Assembly (NCBI GenBank): GCA_017640505.1
Contig: JAEPQO010000001.1
Location: 1,938,625 to 2,002,624, forward strand
Direction of reading: 5' to 3'
Origin: Rhodospirillales bacterium
Lineage (GTDB): Bacteria > Pseudomonadota > Alphaproteobacteria > Rhodospirillales > Casp-alpha2
DNA length: 64,000 bases
The notes below the pieces were generated by a model, which searched no databases, was not told the origin of the DNA, and saw only the letters and a list, made by a program, of their open reading frames with translations. The translations under genes were made by a program, and so were the position numbers. Positions within the stretch are counted from its first letter, which is position 1; every line of letters starts with the position of its first letter. Of this stretch, positions 1-9,357 are shown in pieces.

Positions 1-489
1 GCATTGCTCACGTCTCTCGACGAAGCCGCTCGGCAGCTTGCGGCGGTTCGCAATGAAGAGGGCGGGCGTCTTCAGGCGGTGCTTGCGGATTTCGTCGCGT
101 CCCTGGAAGATTTGTGCGGGCAGGCGCAGGCCGCCGCGGAAACGCAGGGCGATGCGATACGTGCCCGGATGCAGGAACAACTCGCGATGATTCTCGAGGA
201 AACATCAGCGGTTGATCCCGGGCGTCTCGAGCAGGAAATCGCACTGCTGATGACCAAGGCCGATATCCGCGAAGAACTGGACCGGTTGGCGGCGCACATC
301 GCTTCGGTAAGCGAATTGTTGTTGGCTGGCGGCGCCATCGGACGGCGTCTCGACTTTCTTTGCCAGGAGTTGAACCGGGAAGCCAATACAATATGCTCGA
401 AGGCGACACAGACGGCATTAACGCGTATCGGCCTCGAGATGAAGGCGACAATCGAACAGTTCCGCGAGCAGGTTCAGAACATTGAGTGA
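1..489 (+). CDS. YicC-family protein, C-terminal part (5' end outside window)
   Basis: This is the C-terminal 162 codons of a YicC/YloC-type protein; the reading frame is open at base 1, so the true start lies upstream. The family is linked to stationary-phase growth and to endoribonuclease activity on small RNAs. The visible part carries the helical DUF1732 domain, with the typical acidic DPGRLEQE segment and a closing motif that includes LDFLCQELNRE and NTICSKA. Its TGA at 487-489 overlaps the TTG start of gmk at 482, so the two are probably translationally coupled. yicC-gmk adjacency is common in proteobacteria. The family call is firm; the exact molecular role is less so. Confidence 0.88.
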   Translation, partial: ALLTSLDEAARQLAAVRNEEGGRLQAVLADFVASLEDLCGQAQAAAETQGDAIRARMQEQLAMILEETSAVDPGRLEQEIALLMTKADIREELDRLAAHIASVSELLLAGGAIGRRLDFLCQELNREANTICSKATQTALTRIGLEMKATIEQFREQVQNIE

Positions 490-1135
490 TCAGAAATCCG
501 AAAAAATCCATATCACGCGCCGCGGCCTGATGCTGGTACTGTCATCGCCTTCAGGGGCCGGTAAATCCACCATTTCGCGCGCTCTGCTGGCAAAGCATCC
601 GGACCTGACGATGTCTGTGTCGGCGACGACGCGGCCGATGCGCCCGGGCGAGGTCGATGGCAAGGATTATTACTTCATCGACACCGAGAAGTTCCAGGCG
701 ATGGTGGCTGCGGGCGAGTTCCTGGAACATGCCAAGGTGTTCGACAATTACTACGGCACGCCGCGAGGACCTGTTGAAGAGGCGCTCAGGGCCGGCAAGG
801 ACGTGTTGTTCGATGTCGATTGGCAAGGCACTCAGCAACTGCGCCAGAATGCCCGCGACGACCTCGCCAGCATCTTTATCCTGCCGCCGTCGGTCGAGGA
901 ACTCGAGCGCCGCCTGTATGCGCGCGCGCAGGATCCCGAGGACGTCGTCAAACGCCGCATGGCCAAGGCGACATCCGAAATGAGCCACTGGGCGGAATAT
1001 GACTACATCATCGTCAACCAGGATATTCCGCAAAGCGTCGCTGAAGCCGAGGCGATCCTCGATGCGGAGAGGCTTAAACGCGAGCGCCGCATTGGCATCG
1101 CGGAATGGCTGCGCGGCATGGGCGTCGGTCAGTAG
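482..1135 (+). CDS. gmk: Guanylate kinase
   Basis: Phosphorylates GMP to GDP with ATP in the cytoplasm, an essential step in nucleotide metabolism. The P-loop SSPSGAGKST lies near residues 17-26, followed by the GMP-binding segment (SATTRPMRPGE and the DYYFI stretch) and the lid region with RRMAKA. At 217 residues it fits the family. The TTG start at 482 is preferred because it keeps the alphaproteobacterial N-terminal extension (ITRRGLMLVLSSPSG) and overlaps the yicC stop; an internal ATG at 530 would begin almost at the P-loop. The stop at 1135 abuts the convergent rsmA stop with no base between. Confidence 0.96.
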   Translation: MSDQKSEKIHITRRGLMLVLSSPSGAGKSTISRALLAKHPDLTMSVSATTRPMRPGEVDGKDYYFIDTEKFQAMVAAGEFLEHAKVFDNYYGTPRGPVEEALRAGKDVLFDVDWQGTQQLRQNARDDLASIFILPPSVEELERRLYARAQDPEDVVKRRMAKATSEMSHWAEYDYIIVNQDIPQSVAEAEAILDAERLKRERRIGIAEWLRGMGVGQ

Positions 1136-1948
1136 TCAAATCATTCGCGCGAGCGCGCAGAATTCCTCAACGGTCAATTGCTCGGCGCGGCGTTGTGGAT
1201 CGATGCCGGCATCCGCGGGATTGATACCGAGCGACTTCAGCGAGCTTCTGAGCATCTTCCGGCGTTGACCGAATGCGGCCTGCGTGACGCGCTCCAGTTT
1301 CGGCAGTTCGGCCTCCGCTAACGGTGTCTTGCGGGGAATGACCTCGATGACGGCCGACATGACCTTGGGTGGCGGCGTAAAAGCGCGTTTGTCTACGTTG
1401 AAGAGAATATGGGCCTCGCAAAGCCACTGAGTCAGGATCGCGAGACGGCCGTATGCATCGCTGCCTGGAGGGGCCGCAACGCGTTCGGCGACCTCTTTCT
1501 GGAACATCAAGACCATCCGTTCGATGCCGTCGAGATCGTTCAGCCACTTGATCAGCAGCGCCGTGCCGACGTTGTAGGGAAGATTCGAAATAATGATCGT
1601 AGGCCGTGGTGCCATCTCTGACAGCGTCACCTTCATGGCGTCGGCTTCATGGAGGACGAGGATGTCCGGATAAACGCTCCGGAGTTCGATGAGTGCGTCG
1701 ATGCAGCGCTGATCGCGTTCGATGACGGAAAGGGATGCAGGCGCCTGCGCCAGGATTGAGCGCGTCAGGCCGCCCGGCCCGGGGCCGATTTCGACAACAT
1801 GCTTGCCGTTCAGATCCCCTGCGGCCCGCGCAATTCTGTCGGTCAGATTGGTATCCAGCAGAAAGTGCTGTCCGAGTGACTTCTTGGCGCCCAGCCCATA
1901 TGTCTTGATGACATCGCGTAGCGCGGGCAGGTGCGGCCGGGCGGTCAT
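1136..1948 (-). CDS. rsmA: 16S rRNA (A1518/A1519) dimethyladenosine transferase
   Basis: Methylates the two adjacent adenosines near the 3' end of 16S rRNA during small-subunit maturation, using S-adenosylmethionine. The protein (270 aa) shows the N-terminal KKSLGQHFL signature, the SAM-binding IGPGPGGLT motif and the NLPYNVGT catalytic motif, in the order typical of RsmA/KsgA. The ATG at 1948 directly follows the TAA of pdxA with no spacer, so it is the last gene of the lptF-lptG-lptD-surA-pdxA-rsmA run. The 3' end faces gmk with no intergenic base. Confidence 0.96.
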   Translation of the reverse strand: MTARPHLPALRDVIKTYGLGAKKSLGQHFLLDTNLTDRIARAAGDLNGKHVVEIGPGPGGLTRSILAQAPASLSVIERDQRCIDALIELRSVYPDILVLHEADAMKVTLSEMAPRPTIIISNLPYNVGTALLIKWLNDLDGIERMVLMFQKEVAERVAAPPGSDAYGRLAILTQWLCEAHILFNVDKRAFTPPPKVMSAVIEVIPRKTPLAEAELPKLERVTQAAFGQRRKMLRSSLKSLGINPADAGIDPQRRAEQLTVEEFCALARMI

Positions 1949-2962
1949 TTATCCGGCCCGCCGCGCCTGGCGGCAGGCGCTTATTTCCGTCGCCATCTTT
2001 AAAGCGGATACAAGGCTGGATGGGTCGGCGAGGCCCTTCCCGGCAATGTCCAATGCGGTTCCATGATCCGGCGACGTGCGCACGATTGGCAGGCCAAGCG
2101 TGACGTTGACGGCATGATCGAAATCAAGTGCCTTAACCGGAATGAGCGCCTGATCGTGATACATGCAAAGGGCGGCATCGTATCGTGTTCTGGCACGTGG
2201 TGTGAAAAGTGCATCGGGTGGGATGGGGCCGATGATTTCCGCTCCTGTCTCCTTCAGGGCCGCTGCAGCGGGTATGATGATATCGATTTCCTCATTCCCG
2301 AGTTTTCCGTTTTCACCGGCGTGCGGGTTCAGGCCCGCGACGGCGAGTCGTGGGCGGTCTATGCCGTAATCGTATCTCAGCGCATCGACGACGAGCGTAC
2401 CCTGCTCGACAATGGCATCTGTCGTGAGTTGATCGAGTGCCTTGCGCAGCGGAACGTGAACCGTAAGCGGCACGACCTTCAACGAGGGGCCAGCCAGCAT
2501 CATCACGGGCCTCATGCCGCCGCCGACCAGGTCTGCAAGATACTCCGTATGACCGGGGAAACCGAAACCGGCGTCATACAATGTCTCTTTCTGAATCGGA
2601 TTTGTGACCATCGCCGCAGCATCGCCGCCCGTTGTGTAAGCAACGGCGCGTTCGATCGATTCCAGAACCGCCTTTGCGGTCGAGGTGCCTGGTTTACCCA
2701 TCGTTGCCTTGGTGTCTGCAGTGAGCGGTATGATCGGTAATGCATCCTTGAATGCGTCAATGGCGCCGGCAGGCTCGTCAATCACCGCAATGTCGATCGT
2801 AAGCCTGCACGCCTTGGCGGCCTCGGACAGACGGACCGGGTCATCAAGGGCAAAGAACGGTTGTAGTTGTGCCCGGTGATGTGCCCACGCACGTACGGTC
2901 AACTCGCCGCCAATTCCGGCGGGTTCACCCATCGTTACGACGTTTGGGGCAGGGGGCGGCAT
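1949..2962 (-). CDS. pdxA: 4-hydroxythreonine-4-phosphate dehydrogenase
   Basis: Oxidises 4-phosphohydroxy-L-threonine in the DXP-dependent pyridoxal phosphate pathway. The protein has the N-terminal VTMGEPAGIGGE motif, the FPGHTEYLAD metal-binding segment, NPHAGENG, and the late CMYHDQALIPVK motif with a metal-ligand His. I place the start at the ATG at 2962 (337 aa) instead of an upstream in-frame ATG at 3121, because the extra 53 residues lie inside surA and match nothing in the family; from 2962 the protein begins MPPPAPNVVTMGEP and lies 8 bp after the surA stop. pdxA following surA is a classic gene order. Confidence 0.95.
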   Translation of the reverse strand: MPPPAPNVVTMGEPAGIGGELTVRAWAHHRAQLQPFFALDDPVRLSEAAKACRLTIDIAVIDEPAGAIDAFKDALPIIPLTADTKATMGKPGTSTAKAVLESIERAVAYTTGGDAAAMVTNPIQKETLYDAGFGFPGHTEYLADLVGGGMRPVMMLAGPSLKVVPLTVHVPLRKALDQLTTDAIVEQGTLVVDALRYDYGIDRPRLAVAGLNPHAGENGKLGNEEIDIIIPAAAALKETGAEIIGPIPPDALFTPRARTRYDAALCMYHDQALIPVKALDFDHAVNVTLGLPIVRTSPDHGTALDIAGKGLADPSSLVSALKMATEISACRQARRAG

Positions 2963-2970
2963 CTTGTGGC

Positions 2971-4293
2971 TCAAAGCCTGATATCGATGAATGCCTGACG
3001 GCGCAATTTTTCTTCGTGCTGATCGGCCATTCGGCCCAGACGACGATTGAGAATCTGTCGCTCGATTTCCGCGCGGGCCTCGGCAACAGGGTCTTGCCCG
3101 CTTTCTGACTGCCGCGAGCATACCATTAGTACGATGACGCCATCGGCGGTGCGTAGCGGCTGGCTGACTTCATTCACATTCAACGGTGCAACCATGTTGC
3201 GGAATTGCTGGCTCAACTGGTCCAGTTTGAACTCGCCAAGATATCCGGAACTCGGGCTCCCCTGCGTTTCGGCCATGCCGGCGAAGGATTCGCAGGAACT
3301 GGCGCCGGCCGCAAGTTGCCGGGCGTTCTGTGTCGCCTGAGCCACGGCTTGCGGGGAAGCGTTCTGCGGAACGGCCAGATGGAGCTGGTGAAGACCGAGC
3401 GTAACTTCTTCTTTTGCGGTGCCGATACCCTCGGCAATCCGCGTATCCCGGACGAGAAGCAGATAAACCCCTTCGTCCGTCGTGATTGGTTGCGAAACCT
3501 GGCCCACTTTCAAGTTCCGAAGACTATTGCCGAGCGCAGGGTCAAGACTGGACGGTGCGACCCATCCAACATCGCCGCCGGAACGGGCGCTTATGGACTC
3601 CGAAAAGTTCACGGCAATTTCCCGCCAACTGGCACCGCTTTTGATCTGCTGCAGCAGTTGCTGCGCTTGATTCTTTACTTCGGCACGCGATTGCTCGTCA
3701 TAGGCCAAAAATATTTCAGACAACAGGTATTCCGGTTTACCCGCATTCTCCTGCATCTCTTGCAAAACATCGTCGACTTCCTGTTCGGAAATGGTGACGA
3801 GACGGCGGAAGAGGGCCCGCACGATATCGACCCATGCAAGTTCGGCTTTAACCTGTTGGCGTAGCGTTTCCGGATCGATGCCGCGTTGTTCGAGGGCCGT
3901 ACTCATCTGTCCGGGCGGTATGCCGCGTTTCTTTTCGATTTCGGCGATCGATGCGTCGATCCTCGCATCTTCGATCTCGATTTCGAGCCGCTTTGCTTCC
4001 TGCAGACGAAGCTTCTCGGAGATGAGGCGGCGCAACACGTCCGGTGCGATACGCTGGTGGGTTTGTTGCGTGTTCGGAAGGTTGGAAAAGGCGGTAACCA
4101 GCAGAATACGCTGAGACAGGTCGTACACGGAAATTACGTCATCGTTTACGATGGCCGCGATATTCAGGGTGGCCTGGCTGGTCGCGGGTTTCGGTTGCAC
4201 CGTGACAATGCAAATCACGGAGAGCAAGGCCGCGCAGATCAGGCGGCGTATTATCGTGCCGGAAATGTCCTGTATCGTTCGTAATTTGCTCAT
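2971..4293 (-). CDS. surA: Periplasmic peptidyl-prolyl isomerase/chaperone SurA
   Basis: Periplasmic chaperone that escorts outer-membrane proteins, including LptD, to the BAM complex. Residues about 15-40 form an uncleaved-looking hydrophobic signal segment ending near ATSQA. A SurA N-terminal domain with IAAIVNDDVISVYDL follows (about 45-165), then a parvulin domain (about 180-290, with GGDVGWV). A second, more degenerate parvulin-like segment carries SGYLGEF in place of the canonical GGDLGW-type motif. At 440 aa it is of normal length. Lying between lptD and pdxA, it is co-expressed with its main client. Confidence 0.93.
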   Translation of the reverse strand: MSKLRTIQDISGTIIRRLICAALLSVICIVTVQPKPATSQATLNIAAIVNDDVISVYDLSQRILLVTAFSNLPNTQQTHQRIAPDVLRRLISEKLRLQEAKRLEIEIEDARIDASIAEIEKKRGIPPGQMSTALEQRGIDPETLRQQVKAELAWVDIVRALFRRLVTISEQEVDDVLQEMQENAGKPEYLLSEIFLAYDEQSRAEVKNQAQQLLQQIKSGASWREIAVNFSESISARSGGDVGWVAPSSLDPALGNSLRNLKVGQVSQPITTDEGVYLLLVRDTRIAEGIGTAKEEVTLGLHQLHLAVPQNASPQAVAQATQNARQLAAGASSCESFAGMAETQGSPSSGYLGEFKLDQLSQQFRNMVAPLNVNEVSQPLRTADGVIVLMVCSRQSESGQDPVAEARAEIERQILNRRLGRMADQHEEKLRRQAFIDIRL

Positions 4294-4303
4294 TCGTATC
4301 GGC

Positions 4304-7030
4304 TCATTGCGACTGCGAAACGCCGGAGCGAACTTCGCCCAGTGTTTTGAGGACCAGAGTAAACGTTACCGCGTCCGATGGCTTCAAATCACGGTCTTCA
4401 AAGAACGAACGCGTGAACTGTGTCGTAAACTTCACGCATTCGTCCTCATATACAACCCCGAGGCCCAGGGATCTCAGGTCCGAAGCGGCGAGGTCGTTTC
4501 TTGCCCGGACATATGCGGACCAGTTTCGGTTGATTTGCGACGACAAGGTCCCGTTGATTTCTTCGCGCCCGGAGAATTCGCTGTTCTGCCGCTGATCGAT
4601 GAAGATGTAGTCGGCGTTCAACGACAGTGCAGGTGCCCCGATCGTTGTCGAGACTTCGTTCCGCTGCGGTGAGAAGTTATCCGGGCTGAACTGTGTTCGA
4701 TAAATCAAGTCCAGGTACCTGACCGGCGAAATCTGCACACGCCCGACGATATCTGTAAAATTATCCTCCAGGCCGGATTGGTTGGCGAATGAACTGTCGT
4801 TGCGCGGCCGGTAGGACTGACCGATGAAGGCGGACGAATAACCACCCGTATGGTGATTCAGGGTCCAGTTTATCCCGTAATTTACACGGACTCCGCTGTC
4901 AATTCGATCAATACCGTCGTAGCGATTGTCCTGGAACAGGTTGGTTTCGTCGAACTCAAGCTCCTGGCTGTCCTCATTGGGTATTTTGTCGGAGTTACCG
5001 CCATTGGGTGCTGCGACAATGGAGGCAATCGGCTCGATGGTCTGGCTGAATTCCTTGCCTGGGCGGATGAGCGGTAGCCGCCAGGAGAACGATGCTCGCG
5101 GGACGAGCCTGCCGCTGGCACCGGAAAAGTCGGAACCGTCGTCGCGTTCCACGTCGCTGGCGTGATACGCATCCGCCGCGAGCGAGACGGAAGCATTGTA
5201 AAGCTCGCCGAATGCGCCACTGAACGGCCGGTCCCACCTGGGTCTGAATGACAGCCGCCGGGTATCGGTGCCGGTGTTTCTGGCGATATTGAGCGCATTG
5301 AAGTCGAACGATGCGAAGCCGCCGAGGCGGTCGCGCTTGCCGGTATAATTGAAATCATACATCGGCAATACGACCGGAGAATCATCGGAGTCGGAATTCT
5401 CACGCAAATCGTCAAACGCGTATGTGTTTACGACCTGATAGTTCTGCCCGCGGAACCCCTCGACATATCCGCGCGAGACGAGAACAGAATCGGTATCGAA
5501 ACCATATCGCCGCGTGTACGTGTCGTCCGAGGCCGCTTCGACGTCTAATCCGGCGCGCCACGTTTTATTGATATGGTATTCCGACTCGAGGTCGACATAA
5601 CCGCGCCAGCCGCGATCCGGGTCATCGGCAACGAAACTGCCTTCCGTATTGATAAAGCCGTGCTTGAAGTTCTTCCGGTATTGAGCGATCAGGCCCTGGC
5701 CTCCGTCCGTTGTAAGCATGGGAGAGAAGGTCGCGTCTTGGTGCTCGTCGATGGCCCAGAAGTAGGGCGCACGAAGCTGGAATCCCAGATCCGAAGAGTT
5801 CGAAATACTTGGTGCCAGAAAGCCGGAGCGGCGTTTCACGGTCGGGTCCGGATGGCTGAGGTAGGGGGTGTACGCCACCGGAATGCCAAACAGCTCGATC
5901 CAAGCGTTGTGATAGGATACCTGCTTGTTTTCCGCGTCATGAATGACCCTCACAGCCTTGATTTGCCACAGAGGCGCAGCATTTGGATCTTCTTCGCAGG
6001 TGTTGCAGGGGGAATAGACCGCGCGGCTGACTTCCGTGATTACGCCGTTCGAACGGCGCGCCCCGGCGCCGGCTACACGCGACCGGTCTTCAAGAATCAA
6101 ACCGATGTTGTAGATGACACCGTCTTTCAGGTCGCCCGTGATTTCAATCTTGTCGCCGAAGATTACTTCACCGGAATCGTCGGTCATGGAAACGTTTCCA
6201 TCGGCCGTTACGACATCCGTTTTCTGATTATATGTCACCTTATCTGCGAGAAGGGACCTGGGGCCATAAACGATCTCGACATTTCCTTCTGCGACCATAA
6301 CCCCGAGTTCCTGGTCGTATGTCATCGAATCGGCGCTTAGCTCGGCGCGCTGTGGCGCAGGTCCGGACGGTGTGTCCGGTACCGAGGTCGTCCTGACGGG
6401 GGCCGGCGGCGGCGCGCCGTCGGTTTCGGGGGCGCCGAGCACACGTTGGTCGGTTATGGGCTGGCTGCCGAAGAGTGTTCCAAGGGGTTTGTCGGTCGTT
6501 GCGTCAGACGCGGGGCCGGCAAAGACGCGCCGCGCCGGGCGGATTGCGCGGGGCTGAACGCGAGAGGTGCGGGACGCGCCGGCGGCCGCTGACGTCGGCG
6601 ATGGCGTATTGAGAAGCGTACCGAGCGGACGGTCGCCGCTGGCATTGCCCGATGCGGCGGAGGTGTTGGATGTATTCGCGCGAATACCGCCGGAAGACCA
6701 GTTCTCGGGCAGTACCGACCCTGACTTCCGGACAGGCTGCGTTGGTGAACTGAACAGGCTGCCCAGCGGGCGGTCGGCCCCCGCATATGGATCGGATGGC
6801 AAGGCGGTGCTGGTGGCACGTGTGCCTTGCGTCGCGCGCTGTACTTCCGGGATCGGGGAACGAACGTCGGGTGCAGGTTGCTGGACGCCGGGCAGAAGAA
6901 TGCCGAGCGGTCGATCGGCATCCTGTGCATGTGCATCGATTGCAAATGCGAAAAGCATGCATACCGCCGCTACGGCGGGAAGCGATGCCGCCGTGGTCTT
7001 CAAAGTGTTGCTTTGTCCGGTACGTCGCAC
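4304..7030 (-). CDS. lptD: LPS-assembly outer-membrane protein LptD
   Basis: Inserts lipopolysaccharide into the outer leaflet as part of the LptD/E translocon. A GTG start at 7030 (908 aa) sits just after the lptG stop and gives a clean signal peptide ending near AHAQ (residue 36). Upstream in-frame residues would lie inside lptG. Residues 39-226 are a Pro/Ser/Ala-rich linker made of four units, each opening with D-[RK]-PLG and spaced exactly 47 residues apart (39, 86, 133, 180). An OstA/LptA-like domain (about 229-330, ELSADSMTYDQELG) and a long beta-barrel follow, with the CNTCEED Cys pair at the junction. The repeat linker is unusual; the core call is firm. Confidence 0.94.
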   Translation of the reverse strand: MRRTGQSNTLKTTAASLPAVAAVCMLFAFAIDAHAQDADRPLGILLPGVQQPAPDVRSPIPEVQRATQGTRATSTALPSDPYAGADRPLGSLFSSPTQPVRKSGSVLPENWSSGGIRANTSNTSAASGNASGDRPLGTLLNTPSPTSAAAGASRTSRVQPRAIRPARRVFAGPASDATTDKPLGTLFGSQPITDQRVLGAPETDGAPPPAPVRTTSVPDTPSGPAPQRAELSADSMTYDQELGVMVAEGNVEIVYGPRSLLADKVTYNQKTDVVTADGNVSMTDDSGEVIFGDKIEITGDLKDGVIYNIGLILEDRSRVAGAGARRSNGVITEVSRAVYSPCNTCEEDPNAAPLWQIKAVRVIHDAENKQVSYHNAWIELFGIPVAYTPYLSHPDPTVKRRSGFLAPSISNSSDLGFQLRAPYFWAIDEHQDATFSPMLTTDGGQGLIAQYRKNFKHGFINTEGSFVADDPDRGWRGYVDLESEYHINKTWRAGLDVEAASDDTYTRRYGFDTDSVLVSRGYVEGFRGQNYQVVNTYAFDDLRENSDSDDSPVVLPMYDFNYTGKRDRLGGFASFDFNALNIARNTGTDTRRLSFRPRWDRPFSGAFGELYNASVSLAADAYHASDVERDDGSDFSGASGRLVPRASFSWRLPLIRPGKEFSQTIEPIASIVAAPNGGNSDKIPNEDSQELEFDETNLFQDNRYDGIDRIDSGVRVNYGINWTLNHHTGGYSSAFIGQSYRPRNDSSFANQSGLEDNFTDIVGRVQISPVRYLDLIYRTQFSPDNFSPQRNEVSTTIGAPALSLNADYIFIDQRQNSEFSGREEINGTLSSQINRNWSAYVRARNDLAASDLRSLGLGVVYEDECVKFTTQFTRSFFEDRDLKPSDAVTFTLVLKTLGEVRSGVSQSQ

Positions 7031-7031
7031 G

Positions 7032-8135
7032 TCAGCCGTCCTCCAGGTGCAATAGCATGCCCAACCCGAGGAGAGTTGCAACGCCGGAAGGCGTCCACGC
7101 GGCAAGGGTAACCGGGATACTGTCCGAAAGGCCAAGAGCATAAACGACGTCGGAAAAGAAATAGAGCAGAAAGCCGGTGAGAACGCCCATGGAAATGATA
7201 AAAGTCGTGCCGCCGCGGCGCGAGCTCTGTCGCAGGGTGAATGTCGCAGCGATAAGAACCATCGCGCACATCAGGAGTGGGGACGCCAGCAGCGCGTTCA
7301 GGTGTAGCCTATGGCGGACGGCGGAAAAACCGGCAGCCTCCAGGGTTTCGATGAAATCTGAAAGCGCCCAGAACGACATCGTTTCGGGGGGCGCGAAGCT
7401 ATCCTGAATCTTGGTCAGCGTGAGATCGGTTTCCAGCCAGTATTCTTCGAACGCCGTCGTGCCTTCTTCGGGTTTCTGGATATGAACGTTGCGCATGTAC
7501 CAGAAGCCGTCTTCAAGGCGGGCATGCTTTGCGTCAATACGTTCAAGGAATTTGTCGCTGCCTTCGTAGACAAAGACGACGACGTTATCCAGTTCTACTT
7601 CAGCACCCTGTTGCAACACGGCGTTGGAATGGATCACGGATTGGCCCTGGGAATTGGCCTGCCGTAGCCACAGCCCCGACTTCGACACCGCGAGGAAGTT
7701 CTCCTGTCCCCGCAGGTACGTCGCTTCCAGCCTTTCAAACCGCGTCAGCATGGTCGACGCGATCGGATTGAAAATCGTGATGTGGAATACGCCAAGTACC
7801 GCCGCCAGCAAAATGACGGGGAACAGAAACTGCCAGGCAGAAACGCCGGCCGCGCGGGTGATGACAAGCTCATGCGTGCGCGCCAGCCGCCAGAATGCCG
7901 ACATGCCGCCGAAAAGGACGGCAAAGGGAAACGTTTCCTGGCCCATGTGGGGCAACCGGAACGCCGCCATTTCGACGACGTGAACGAACGTTATTTCCGG
8001 GATCGACGATGCACGGCGCAGCAGCTCAATGCTGTCAAAAAGCATGACGATCAGCAGAAATACGCCGAAGCACGCCAGAAAACTAAAAAGGAAATGGCGG
8101 CCGATATATAACGAGAGGGTTGTAGATACGCGCAT
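7032..8135 (-). CDS. lptG: LPS export ABC transporter permease LptG
   Basis: One of the two inner-membrane permeases that, with the LptB ATPase, extract LPS from the inner membrane and drive it along the Lpt bridge. The 367-residue protein has two N-terminal and four C-terminal hydrophobic segments around a periplasmic beta-jellyroll domain (about 130-250), the YjgP/YjgQ architecture. Its order downstream of lptF and upstream of lptD distinguishes it from LptF. Its stop codon is 1 bp from the GTG start of lptD. No lptB lies in this window, so the ATPase must be encoded elsewhere. Confidence 0.93.
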   Translation of the reverse strand: MRVSTTLSLYIGRHFLFSFLACFGVFLLIVMLFDSIELLRRASSIPEITFVHVVEMAAFRLPHMGQETFPFAVLFGGMSAFWRLARTHELVITRAAGVSAWQFLFPVILLAAVLGVFHITIFNPIASTMLTRFERLEATYLRGQENFLAVSKSGLWLRQANSQGQSVIHSNAVLQQGAEVELDNVVVFVYEGSDKFLERIDAKHARLEDGFWYMRNVHIQKPEEGTTAFEEYWLETDLTLTKIQDSFAPPETMSFWALSDFIETLEAAGFSAVRHRLHLNALLASPLLMCAMVLIAATFTLRQSSRRGGTTFIISMGVLTGFLLYFFSDVVYALGLSDSIPVTLAAWTPSGVATLLGLGMLLHLEDG

Positions 8136-8142
8136 CGTTGCC

Positions 8143-9261
8143 TCACGCCGCCTTCAGTTTGGACTTGCGCGGTTTAGGTGCGCGTGGATGCCGCATAAGC
8201 ATCATGGTGCCGGCAAGGATCGGAACTGCGGCAAGAGCATAGAGGAGGGGCACCAGGAACAGTTTCTTGGCTATTATGTTCTCCAGCCCAAGTGCCGCGC
8301 CTTGCAGCGCGATCATAATGCTCACCGCCGTGACGATGCGCATCGTCTGGCTGCGGCGCGTGATCGGACCGTAGAGCAGGCATGCCAGTCCGACCATGGC
8401 ATAGCCGACGCCGAGCAATGGCGTCACGAAGCGCTTGTGCAGTTCGACCTTGTATTTGCCCCAGTCGTGCTCCGTGATGCCTTCGGCGTCCTCAAGGTTG
8501 ATCAGTTCCGCCATCGACCGTTCCCTGGGTTCGCGGAATCGGTCTGCCAGGCTCTCGCTCGAGGTCGGAACCTCGAACACATAGCGGTCGAAGTAGAGGA
8601 TCGATAACTTTGCATTTTCACCGACCGTTTGCCGGTTGCCGTTGTACATGACAACCCGCGGGCCTTTACCGGTGTCAACCAGTGCGCCGCGTTCAGCCAT
8701 CAGTGTCACCGGCGCGGTGGCTTCGCGTTCATCATGCACAAGAATGCCTAGGAGCTGGCCGTCCGGCGCACGTTCGCGTATATAGACGGTCACCAAATTG
8801 GTGATCGGATTGAAGGACCCTTCCTTCAGCAGGACATGCGAGTAGGTATTGCGGATTTCCCACTGCAGTATGCGAAACGAGCGGTAGGATTCCGGCAGCA
8901 GGTAAAGGTTCAGCAGGTACCCGAATGCCAAGGTGAGAAACGTGATGATCAGAGCAGGCTTTGCCAGGCCGAACTGGCCGACACCGGCGGCGCGCATGAC
9001 GACCAACTCCCGGTCCGTCACCATTTTTGAATAGGTGAAGACGATGACGGTGAACAGCGCAATCGGAAGAATGACGGTCAGAAAGTTTGGCAGCAACAGC
9101 ATCGTCATATAGACGAACGTGCCCGCGCTCAGACCCCTGTTGACGATCATCTCGACGAACCGGAGCGATTGCGAAAGCCAGATAATACAGGTGAGGCCTG
9201 CACTCACCAGAACCATACCGGCGAAGAGCTGGCGCAGCACGTATCTGGTGTAGCTGTTCAT
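8143..9261 (-). CDS. lptF: LPS export ABC transporter permease LptF
   Basis: Partner permease of LptG in the LptB2FG complex. The 372-residue protein opens MNSYTRYVLRQLF and has the YjgP/YjgQ fold: transmembrane helices near residues 10-30, 50-80 and 100-125, a periplasmic domain (about 130-260), then three more helices. The RELVVMRAAG coupling-helix segment contacts LptB in characterised homologues. It is the first gene of the minus-strand operon running to rsmA and lies only 7 bp from lptG. A basic tail (KPRKSKLK) faces the cytoplasm. Confidence 0.93.
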   Translation of the reverse strand: MNSYTRYVLRQLFAGMVLVSAGLTCIIWLSQSLRFVEMIVNRGLSAGTFVYMTMLLLPNFLTVILPIALFTVIVFTYSKMVTDRELVVMRAAGVGQFGLAKPALIITFLTLAFGYLLNLYLLPESYRSFRILQWEIRNTYSHVLLKEGSFNPITNLVTVYIRERAPDGQLLGILVHDEREATAPVTLMAERGALVDTGKGPRVVMYNGNRQTVGENAKLSILYFDRYVFEVPTSSESLADRFREPRERSMAELINLEDAEGITEHDWGKYKVELHKRFVTPLLGVGYAMVGLACLLYGPITRRSQTMRIVTAVSIMIALQGAALGLENIIAKKLFLVPLLYALAAVPILAGTMMLMRHPRAPKPRKSKLKAA

Positions 9262-9357
9262 GCGCTCGAACCTATCCCTGAAGACCGCCCAAATTGTGTT
9301 ATCGGCGCCAAAAAATCAAGGAATCTCCGTAAATTAGCGCATGCTATGGTTAATAAA
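9262..9357 (-). promoter_or_regulatory. Upstream region of the lptF operon
   Basis: This 96-bp gap between lptF and the acyl-CoA dehydrogenase gene is the only space that could hold the promoter of the lptF-to-rsmA operon. Read on the minus strand it is A/T-richer than its flanks, with a TTGATT element followed by an AACACAAT stretch. I cannot assign -35 and -10 boxes with confidence, and no terminator hairpin is evident for the upstream dehydrogenase gene. Confidence 0.35.

Noticed and set aside
2063-2740. A 225-codon plus-strand frame inside pdxA
   Set aside because: The pdxA motifs lie on the other strand; this frame has no family features.
5573-6340. A 255-codon plus-strand frame inside lptD
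   Set aside because: Antisense shadow of the LptD coding sequence, with no ribosome-binding site or family match.
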